A stretch of DNA of 64,000 nucleotides from Plasmopara viticola (Eukaryota; Oomycota; Peronosporomycetes; Peronosporales; Peronosporaceae). Location of the stretch: NCBI GenBank assembly GCA_001695595.3, contig MBPM02000105.1, positions 145,756-209,755 on the forward strand, read 5' to 3'. Shown one piece after another: positions 56,042 to 64,000 of this stretch (its first letter is position 1; the number at the start of each line of letters is the position of its first letter). A model generated the notes under the pieces. That model saw nothing but the letters and a program-made list of their open reading frames with translations, made no database searches and was not told where the DNA came from. A program made the position numbers and the translations under genes.

Positions 56042-57799
56042 AATTCCATTATCCGAGCAAAACTTGGCCATTTTCGTGGATGCATACTCGCCACCGTTGT
56101 CACTGCGAAGAGATTTTACGCGTTTGCCGGTCTGCTTTTCTGCGAATGCCACAAAATTGGCGAACTTGTCCACGAATTCTGACTTGCTCTTGATCAGATA
56201 GACGACGCAATATCTTGACTTGTCGTCGATGAACGTCACGAAGTAGCGCTTGCCACTAAACGTTGGAGACTTCATGGGACCGCACACATCGCTGTGTATA
56301 ACCTCTAAAAGCTCATTTGCTCGATCCGTCGACATCGATTGGAACCGTACACGAGTCTGCTTACCCAGTGCACAGCCATCACAAATCTTCCACTTGTTCA
56401 CAGACGTAATCTCGATTCCAGTGGCGAGATTCTTCCTCACGATTGCGTTCAGCCCGTCGTGACCAATATGACCAAGTCGAAGATGCCACAAATATGAAGT
56501 GTCCTCGTTGCTTGTCAAAGTCTTGACCGTATTTGCTTCTTCACGAGCAACCGGAGTCATGTGCAGCCGAAATAATCCTTTTCCTTCGCGCGCACCGATT
56601 TTCCACTTGACACCTTTTGTTTCGGCAAAGCATCCCTCCTTGTCGAAAACAACAGGCCCGACGTCCTTGTTAAAGCGACCAACTGAAAACAAATTTCTCG
56701 ACATCTTGGGAATGTGCCACACATTTGTCAACACACCCTTCTTACTTCCGTGCGACGTCATCATAGCCATCACAATGTCACCGCTGCCAATAGCTTGTAC
56801 GACGCCGTCGTCTGCCAGATGTACGTCGATAGGGGGAAAAGTCTTGTAGCTCCTCATGAACTTCTTGGAACTTGTCATATGCTGAGTCGCCCCCGAATCG
56901 ACCAGCCAGACGTCATTCGGCTTGACAGAGCCACTGCTACCGCCAACCGAGAAAAGATAGTCACCAGAATCTTCAATCTGCGCGACGTTTGCCCGCTGCG
57001 ATCGATATCGCTCAGCATCATTCTGGACTCGCGAGGGGCAATCTGCGATCCAGTGTCCTCGTTTGCCGCAACTATGGCACGCACCAGTCTTCTTCACCGG
57101 TCGTCCTTTGCGCTTCGCATCCTTCATCATGAACGCTTGGCCAGACGCAGCTCCATCGCCGCCCTGCTCCTTGCGCTTCATAACCTCATGGAGAAGTCGA
57201 GACGTCACCAGCTCCCAGGTCAAAGTGTCTGCACGAGATTCCAACGCAGTAATGAGATACTGGTACGAGTCATTAAGACTCCCAAGAAGCGTGATAACCA
57301 AGTCGTCCTCGCTCACCGGGGCACCTACAGCATCGAGCTGCTCCGCTAGCGTCTTGAGCTTGTTGATGTGTTCCAGAACATCATCACCTTCTTCCATCAT
57401 TGTCGTGAAAAACCGTCGACGAAGAAACAGCTTGTTTGCGAGGCTCCTCTTCTCAAAGTGTCCTTCCAGTCGCGACCATGCATCATGCGCACCACTTGAC
57501 GACCGACCAGTGGCAGTTGCGAGTCTTCCATCGCAAGACAGATTATCGCTAGCGCTTTCCGAGACTTCCTCTTGTAAGTCGACTGATTCATCGCATTCGT
57601 GCAGTGCTCCAGCTTGATCTCACCACTTGCGACTTCCCACAGGTCCCTCTCCTCCAGCATCATCTGCATCTTGAGCTTCCAGGTGTGAAAGTTGGTGCCG
57701 TCGAACTTGTTGATTCGACTTGGCATAGACGCGTCCATGGTGGCGAAGGCAGAGTCAGAGAAGGGGGAGGCAGAGTCGGCGGGGCTTGGGCTCATAACC

Positions 57800-58078
57800 T
57801 GTTGAAAAGGTCGAAGTGAGCACTAGTTGGCAAAATGCAAAGTGAATATATTTAATGGTCCTTAGTTCGCAACTACATGCTACCTCTAAGCCAATGATTT
57901 ATCTAAGCCAATCAGAACAACTCACCATCCGGGCGCAATCATCTTCCCATCCCGAAACCGATCATTTGCCCATCTTGAACCCGCTCCCTCAGTCAGTCAT
58001 CAACTGATTGCAGATACCAATACTTACCGATATGTAGTCGCTGGTCGAGGCGTATCATCACCAGCATCTTCGACAACA
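57800..58078 (-). repeat. J1 5' LTR
   Basis: 279 bp; minus strand TGTTGTCGAAGATGCTGG to TTTTCAACA, with one gattgcgcccgg copy and the tttgcattttgcc motif. Confidence 0.92.
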
Positions 58079-59284
58079 TTTACATGGCGCAACCGGATGG
58101 ATATGTCAACGACGTATACCCAAACTACGTCTGTCAGCTAAAGCGCTTCCTTTATGGTTTGAAGCAGTCGCCACGGATGTGGAACCAGAGAATTGACGCG
58201 TTCATGCTGGAAATACAGTTGCGAAGTGTGATGCCGACCATTGCATTTACGTCAAGCGCAATGACGAAGAATTGATCCTCGTGGCACTTTACGTTGATGA
58301 CCTGGTGCTTGCGTGCAACAACGACTTGCTGCTGAAGAGGACTAAGAAAGCACTCAGCGAGCGATTCGAAATGACGGATCTTGGTCGACTCAAGTTTTTT
58401 TGGGCATGGAGATTCATCAAGAATTTTTGAGTGGTAACGTGTCCATTTGCCAGACAAAATTCGCGAGTGACATCTTGAAAAAGTCTGGAGTGAAAAACAG
58501 CAATCCCGTCAGGACACCGCAAGATCCGGGACTCAAGTTGACCAAGGCCATGTGCGAAGGGGGGTGTTGTCATGAAGAGACGATGGCAAAAGTCCCTTAT
58601 CGAAATGCCGTTGGTTGCCTCATGTACTTGATGGTCGGGACTCGGCCGGACCTAGCAGCCTCAGTGGGAGTACTCAGCCAATTTGCCTCGGGACCCATGT
58701 CCAACTCACTGGCAGGCACTCAAAAGGGTCTTCCAATACATTCAAGGAACAAAGACGCACGGCATTACATTTCAAGCTCAAGACCAAGAAGGACTTCGAG
58801 GCTATTCCGATGCAGATTGGGCAGGCGATTTGGAAACCCGAAGAAGCACAAGCGGTTATGCGTTCATGATGAATGGAGGTTGCATCAGCTGGAGAAGCAA
58901 GAAACAACGGACAGTGGCACTTTCTTCTACAGAAGCAGAGTACATGGCTTTGACAGAAGCAGCTCAAGAGGCAACTTGGTTAAAAACCTTTCTGTGCGAA
59001 CTTGGTGAACTATCAAGAGGTCAAGCGATCAAGATCTACGAGGACAATCAAGGTTCCATCGCTTTGGCTAAGAATCCAGAGTTTCACAAGCGCACCAAGC
59101 ATATCGACATTCGGTACCACTTCGTGCGGGAGAAAGTAGAAGACGGTCAAGTCATGCTGCAGTATTGTTCGACGCACGACATGCTCGCTGACATCATGAC
59201 CAAGCAATAACTGCGGCCCCAATTTCAATATCTTCGGAACAAATTGGGCATCAAGTCTCCAAGCGCTGACGAGTCGAGTGGGAG

Positions 59285-59596
59285 TGTTGAGGATACGACT
59301 CTTGTCGAAGATGTTGGCGGACAAACGCCTCGACCAGCGGCTATATATCGGTAAGTACGGTATCTGCAATCAATTGATCACTGACTGATGTAGCCGGTTC
59401 AAGATGGGCAAAAGATCGATTTCAGGATGGGAAGATTTGCGCCCGGATGGGAAGATGATTGCGCCCGGATGGTGAGTTGTTCTGATTGGCTTAGATAAAT
59501 CATTGGCTTAGAGATAGCATGTAGTTGCGAACTAAGGACCTTTTAAATATATTCACTTTGCATTTTACCAACTAGTGCACACTCGAGCTTCTTCAA
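59285..59596 (+). repeat. F1 3' LTR
   Basis: It starts TGTTGAGGATACG after tract gagtcgagtgggag (59271-59284) and carries two gattgcgcccgg copies, one shortened. It ends about cttcaa at 59596. The usual final CAACA is not intact, so the exact border with D2 (gatcagcaaatatc) is uncertain by a few bases. Confidence 0.82.
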
Positions 59597-61106
59597 TGAT
59601 CAGCAAATATCTGCTGCCACCAAGCGACTCGTGCTCCATTGGACCGCAATTGTCGAAGTGTAGAAACTCAAACGGGGCATATTTAGGCTTGTCGGATTGC
59701 TCGGAAATGGTTTCTGGACCATCTTTCCTTGCTGGCATCCTCGGCACAGACCAGATGACTTAGAGGGTGGCTCAGCGTCCTTGATCATGTTGCTGTCGAT
59801 CATTTTGCGAAGGACATCAACCGGAGCATGACCCAAGCGAGCATGCAAGTCCACACCGCTACCTTGCACGACTGTATTGGCACAGCGCTGTGGCGTTCGA
59901 ATCCAGTAGAGTCCGTTGATAAGATCCGCAGTGGCAACAACTTGTTTTGACTTCTTGCGAGCAACGTGCATCTTGAACCCGTCAAACACAACCTGGAACT
60001 GGCCACTTTTGTTAATTTGCGGAATCGATAGCAGATTCTTGCTCATGCTTGGTACGTATAGCGCATTTTTAATCTCGATTTCACGTTCGTTGCCGTTGGA
60101 AGTACCACCCATTCGATGATGGTCCCTACGCCCTTGATTTCAGTCTTGTTACCGTTGGCAACAGACAATTCGCGCGAACTTGGTCTTGTCGTTGCATATG
60201 TGATGCGTGGCACCACTGTCAATGGCCCAGAGTCCCGGTGCGTTGCTATTCGATGACATGCCGCATTCCAGCGAGACTGCAAAGGCAACTCGATCGTCAT
60301 AGTCGTTGTAGTCGTTGCGCCACTGGACATTGTTGGCCACGCGTCCACGGTTGTTGCCGCCGCGCTTAGAGCCCCGATTCTCGTCCTTCTGCTTGGTCCA
60401 ACACCGCTCAGCCGAGTGCCCCAATTTTCCGCAGTACGTGCACTGGCGAGGCTCTCGATCAGTGCTGAATGCACGTGCCGTGTCTTCAGTCTTGATCGCC
60501 AGAGCCTTCTCGTCCTGCCGCTTGATATGCTCGTTCGTGAGCACCTTGACGACGTCTTGCGTTTTCAGCTCCGCAGTGCTCATCTCCAAGTTTAAAACCA
60601 CGTTCTCGTAGCTCTTGGGGAGACTGCGCAGCAAGCAGATTGCCACGTCTTCGTCCTCCATCTTGGCGCCGATGCCGCTGAGTTTGGCGCTGATGTTGAG
60701 GATCTCATTGCAATGTTGTAGCACATTGCCGCCTTCCGACATCTCCATGCTGAAGAAATGTCGCTTGAGATAGATGCGACCAGCCTTGAGATCCACCGTA
60801 AAGTGTCTTCACACGCGTCCATGCGATCCCATGCTTCTCGCAGTCATCCACGACGTGATGGTAGTCCGCGTCCATGTGGAGCAGCATGAGTCCGAAGGCG
60901 ATATTGTTAAACTTGACATACTCATCCTCGGCACGAGAGTCGGTGAAGGAAGGAGTCGTCTGGCGATTCACCACATGCCACGTTGACTTGGTCAGGAACA
61001 CGCCACGCATGTAGCGGCTCCACGTCACGTAGTTGTCTCCGTTGAATTTGTCGATGGAGACTTTGGTGGAGACGTCTTGCGCAGTGGACATGGTACTTGG
61101 GCTCAT
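59597..61106 (-). pseudogene. D2 gag to integrase, 3' truncated
   Basis: It starts [10 protein letters not shown] in the primer site. A frameshift near 60790 (cttgagatcc) follows KTLYGGSQ. The next frame has the knuckle [14 protein letters not shown] and DSGATHHI, then the short deletion near 60175. A one-base loss near 60103 follows. The last frames hold [36 protein letters not shown] and the first integrase Asp region (DNCGPM, Asp-Asn-Cys here). It ends at the F1 LTR in RYLLII. All of RT and RNase H is absent on this side. Confidence 0.85.
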
Positions 61107-61110
61107 AACC

Positions 61111-61433
61111 TGTTGGAATTTTGAAGTGGAGGAGTGGAGGAGCGAAGCTTGCGGTGAGCGAAGAGCGAAGAAGGCACTTGCGGTGTTGAATGAAGATTCG
61201 AAAGTGAGTTTATTAATTTGGTCCTTAGTTCACAACTCCTTGCTACATCTAAGCCATTCATTTATCTAAGCCAATCAGAAGAACTTACCATCCGGGCGCA
61301 ATCATCTTGAGGGCGCCTGTCCATATGTCTATTCATGACGTCATCGTTGTTTGCTTGAAACGTCGGACAGCCGCTCGTATTGGACAGCCTTGGAAACCGG
61401 AATAAAACTGAGGGAAACCGGTTACCTTTAATA
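61111..61433 (-). repeat. LTR shared by D2 (as 5' LTR) and D3 (as 3' LTR)
   Basis: 323 bp, nearly identical to the D1 3' LTR at 13326-13647. Primer site 61110-61099 is on the left and the inverted tract ctccccctc on the right. Confidence 0.92.
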
Positions 61434-61440
61434 CTCCCCC

Positions 61441-64000
61441 TCAATACGAGCACGCGTGAATTTCGAGAGCCCTCATCATGTCGGCATGGCGTGGTCCTGG
61501 AAGTGCCTTCGTCATGATGTCTGCCAACATGACGGCTGTTCGCAGTACTCCAGCTTGAATTCACCGCGTTCGACTTCATCGCGGATGTGATGGTACTTGA
61601 TGTCGATGTGCTTGATTGTCTTCGAATATCTTGAATTCCGGCGTGGTCTCATTAGCAGCCGTCAGAATCTCGTACAGAAAATGATGGATCCACTTGCCTT
61701 CTTGTATAGCTAGACTCAAAGCGATGTACTCCGCTTCGCTGGTAGAAAGCGATACGCTTGATTGCTTCTTGCTTTCCCAACTGATGGGTGCTCCCATCAA
61801 TATGAATGCGTAGCCTGAAGTCGACTTGCGGTCGGAGTGGTCGCCTGCCCAGTCTGCGTTTGAGTATGCGCGAAAGTCAACTTGCTCCGGGCCTAAAACA
61901 GAGTCCATGCGACTTGGTTCCTTGTAGGTAGCGAAGAATTCTCTTGACTGCAGTCCAATGCTCATCTTGAGGGTTTTCCATAAACCGCGACGCATACCGA
62001 CGGCAAAAGCGATGTCAGGGCGAGTCGCTATCATTAGATGCATCAGTGCACCGGCTGCTTCACAAAACGGAACATTTGTTGCTGTCGACTTGTCACTTGG
62101 AAAAAGTCGAGTACTTGGGTCCGCCGGGCTCACAACGGGCTTGCTGTCGTGCATGCCGAAGCGCTTGAGAATGTCTTCGATGTAGCGTCGCTGGCACACT
62201 GTTACACTTCCGTCAGGGTTCTTTAACAGTTCCATACCCAGGACGAAGACGCATTCACCGCTGTCCGTCATCTCGAAGCGCGTCTTCAAGTCATTCTTGG
62301 TACGCGCGATAAGGTCGGTCGAGCTTCCTGTGACGAGTACATCGTCGACGTAAACCAGAAGCAGTACGCAGTGGACACCACAATCTTAACTGTATAGACA
62401 GGGATCATAGGCTGAAACTTGAAAGCCGATGGAGCACACGAATCCGTCGAAGGTCTCGTTACAAACTCGCGAGGCGTGCTTGAGTCCATAAATCGCCTTA
62501 ATCAGCTCGAGACAGTCGCAATTGTCATCGAGCTCAACCCCTTCGGCGGCGTCGCGCACAACACTTGCTCCTTCATGACGCCGTACAAGAATGCTGTCAC
62601 ACATCCAGTTGGTCAAGAGGCCAGTCGAAGTACCTGGCGATCGCTATGACCATTCGCAAGGTCACATACTTGATAACAGGCGAAAACGTCTCCGTGTAGT
62701 CGATGCCGTGGTTTGCTTGAACCCTTTTGCAACGAGGCGCGCTTTATACTCTCAATCAATCCATCAGCTCTCCGCTTGATCTTGAATACCCATTTGGTGC
62801 CAATGGCGCGTTGTCCAATCGGAAGTTTCGCCGCTCGAAATACACCACGAAGTCGCATCGACTCCAGCTCTCTTTGAATGGCTTTGCGCCAGTGCACCTG
62901 TTCGGTCCATTAACTGCGTCTTGATACGTCGTTGGCTCGGAAAGGTCAAGTAATTTCCACAGCGTTGGCGCTTGCTCGCCATGATTCATCCGCTGGAGAC
63001 GTGCCATTTCGTGAACTTGGTTGTCCTTTTCTTCTTCATCCGCCGTAGTGGGCACGCCTGGTCGGCGTTTAACTTGAGACTGGACGGGATATTCGGGGGC
63101 ACTTATTTCTTCCAAACCAGCGTGATGTAACATGCTGCGACCGATCGTGACGATAGTCCGGTTGGCTCGCTCTGCAGTGCCGTTTGTCTGGTGCGCGTAG
63201 CGGACCGTGGGCTGCACCTCGATAGCATGATCGTCGTAGAAGTTCAATAGGGAGTTGGTTGCAAACTCCTTGGCCCCATCAAGACGCACAAACTTGACCT
63301 TGGCATTGCTGTTTCTCAACCTTGAGAATGTACTTGTGCACAGTCTTCACTTTCCGACTTGGCGCGCAAACAGAATCCAGCCATACACCCACTTGCCTCG
63401 TCCGTGATGATCAGCAAATATCTGCTGCCACCAAGCGACTCGTGCTCCATTGGACCGCAATTGCCGAAGTGTGAAACTCAAACGGCATACTTAGGCTTAT
63501 CGGATTGCTCGGAAATGGTTTCTGGACCATCTTTCCTTGCTGGCATCCTCGGCACAGACCAGATGACTTAGAGGGTGGCTCAGCGTCCTTGATCATGTTG
63601 CTGTCGATCATTTTGCGAAAGGACATCAACCGGAGCATGACCCATGCGAGCATGCAAGTCCACACCGCTACCTTGCACGACTGTATTGGCACAGCGCTGT
63701 GGGTTCGAAGCCAGTAGAGTCCGTTGATAAGATCCGCAGTCGCAACAACTTGTTTTGACTTCTTGCGAGCAACGTGCATCTTGAACCCGTCAAACACAAC
63801 CTGGAACTGGCCACTTTTGTTAATTTGCGGAATCGATAGCAGATTCTTGCTCATGCTTGGTACGTATAGCGCATCTTTAATCTCGATTTCACGTTCGTTG
63901 CCGTTGGGAAGTACCACCCATTCGATGATGGTCCCTACGCCCTTGATTTCAGTCTTGTTACGTGTTGGCAACAGACAATTCGCGCGAACTTGGTCTTGTC
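61441..64000 (-). pseudogene. D3 pol remnant, many small deletions, 5' end outside window
   Basis: On the minus strand from the window edge: the short ELSVANGNK deletion seen in D2, [16 protein letters not shown] region and CRGCQQGKM, integrase with FVRLDGAKE and GTAERANR, then a deletion of several hundred bp that joins LHHA of integrase to GLEE of the hinge (near 63120). RT follows with frameshifts near 62720 and 62600, then YVDDV, and RNase H with shifts near 61990 and 61880. A further deletion near 61613 removes the motif before AKHIDIKY. It is the most decayed large copy here. Confidence 0.83.

Larger units (their letters stand above)
44545..57795 (-). pseudogene. J1 gag-pol, multiply broken and split by the G array
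   Basis: Gag starts MSPSPADS. One base is missing near 57505 (gaccgaccag). The next frame (57400 down) gives MEEGDDVLEHINK, the altered knuckle CHSCGKRGHWIADC, DSGATQHM, the HHCC region (LWHLRLGHIGHDG) and integrase HSDVCGPM and SDNGGEYAS, up to the array after SDNGI. It resumes at 46925 with YTPPYTPQLNGVAERMNRTL. A stop near 46120, a second TGA at about 46041 (GGCTGA before RWMFR), a stop after TKFLK near 45413 and another after FEDN near 44834 follow. RT keeps DVKTAFLNG and YVDDLIVAS. The frame ends SVIKDAG... TTYR inside the 3' LTR. Coordinates span the array. Confidence 0.85.
44320..58078 (-). mobile_element. J1: clade-1 element, minus strand, split by the G3-G4 array
   Basis: 3' LTR 44320-44599, 5' LTR 57800-58078, target duplication tttac (44315-44319, 58079-58083) in the F1 RT. 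Primer site 57788-57799; inverted tract ctcccactcgactc at 44600. The G array sits in integrase between duplicated aattc (46926-46930, 56042-56046). Without the array J1 is about 4.6 kb. Confidence 0.93.
28200..59210 (+). pseudogene. F1 gag-pol remnant in three pieces
   Basis: Starts just before the knuckle CHYCGEHGHWIAKC. A frameshift near 28400 leads to a TAG at 28434; protease WLVDSGATQHM follows. A deletion near 28880 removes part of GAG-pre-integrase (GHIG/KRLWSRY). Integrase has HSDVCGPM, CDNGGEYTS and AERMNRTL. The 160-bp duplication at 29511-29830 shifts the frame. The second piece (43892-44319) is RT from FEAAFVVD to MDVKTAFLNG. The third (58084-59210) starts MAQPDGYVND, has a frameshift near 58225, carries YVDDLVLAC and STEAEYMAL with further shifts near 58400 and 58690, and stops at TAA 59208-59210, before the LTR. 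Coordinates span the nested elements. Confidence 0.85.
28200..59596 (+). mobile_element. F1: clade-1 element broken into three pieces by A2, a G array and J1
   Basis: F1 pieces are 28200-30123, 43892-44319 and 58084-59596. The G1-G2 array lies between duplicated tctgc (30119-30123, 43887-43891) and J1 between duplicated tttac (44315-44319, 58079-58083). Both junctions rejoin one reading frame (EEMSA/TAQ and DEDIY/MAQ). The part before the zinc knuckle, including the 5' LTR, is missing to the left of the A2 5' LTR. The 3' LTR ends in reversed D2 sequence. Confidence 0.9.
59597..64000 (-). mobile_element. D2-D3: two D-family elements sharing one LTR, right end outside window
   Basis: In element direction: D3 internal (from beyond 64000 to 61434), LTR (61433-61111), D2 internal (61110-59597). 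The LTR has the D3 polypurine tract on one side and the D2 primer site on the other. D2 is cut by F1 in integrase. Both copies share a deletion after HICNDKTKF (the ~8 residues before ELSVANGNK are missing), as expected for copies of one source. Confidence 0.88.

Noticed and set aside
1..64000. tRNA or rRNA genes, CRISPR arrays, host protein genes
   Set aside because: No cloverleaf, rRNA motif, spaced short repeats or non-copia protein domain was recognised on either strand. The tRNA-like ggttatgagccc stretches are primer sites, not tRNA genes.

Overview
The whole window is a nest of Ty1/copia-type LTR retrotransposons. I see no host protein gene, tRNA, rRNA or other non-transposon gene. Every long reading frame is copia gag-pol: zinc knuckle, DSG protease, DD35E integrase, YVDD reverse transcriptase, RNase H. 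The host is eukaryotic. An oomycete (Phytophthora or downy mildew type) is my best guess, because the LTRs carry a motif close to the oomycete initiator/FPR core promoter where transcription would be expected to start. That is an inference, not a proof.

Two clades are interleaved. Clade 1 (my names A, F, H, J) has LTRs starting TGTTG and ending CAACA or CAATA, a gag beginning MSPSPADS or MSPSSANS, and the knuckle CHYCGEQGHWIAKC. Clade 2 (B, C, D, E, G) has LTRs starting TATTG and ending CAACA, a gag beginning MSPTTMSS or similar, and the knuckle [14 protein letters not shown]. All 13 preserved 5' ends carry the same primer binding site, ggttatgagccc. It is complementary to the anticodon arm of initiator tRNA-Met, and its ATG is the first in-frame Met of gag.

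Layout: 1-189 LTR end inserted in A0; 190-3052 A0 3' half; 3053-3111 integrase scrap; 3112-12967 element E0 (minus), holding C1 (3558-12883), which holds intact A1 (7043-11749); 12968-13325 start of J2; 13326-14951 D1 (minus); 14952-15264 an A-type LTR without target duplication; 15265-28199 A2 (minus), holding B2 (16682-21400, minus) and B1 (22010-26620, plus); 28200-59596 F1 (plus), holding the G1-G2 tandem array (30124-43886, itself holding H1 at 38279-42948) and J1 (44320-58078, minus, holding the G3-G4 tandem array at 46931-56041); 59597-64000 D2 and D3 (minus), sharing one LTR and running off the window.

Eight insertions, two of them whole arrays, have exact 5-bp target-site duplications, so the nesting order can be read directly. 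If D1 and D2 are halves of one element, the deepest chain is integrase scrap > E0 > J2 > D > F1 > J1 > G3-G4. Two gag-pol genes are uninterrupted (A1, 1388 aa; G3, 1360 aa). H1 has a single frameshift. The other copies are broken by point changes, small indels or later insertions.

The most unusual points are: the start codon inside the tRNA-primer site; tandem elements sharing one LTR, two of them with a single target duplication around the whole array; the pairing of an undeleted copy with a copy carrying the same 127-bp deletion in both G arrays; an LTR core shared between otherwise distinct clades; and an unexplained 139-bp in-frame insert in B2.
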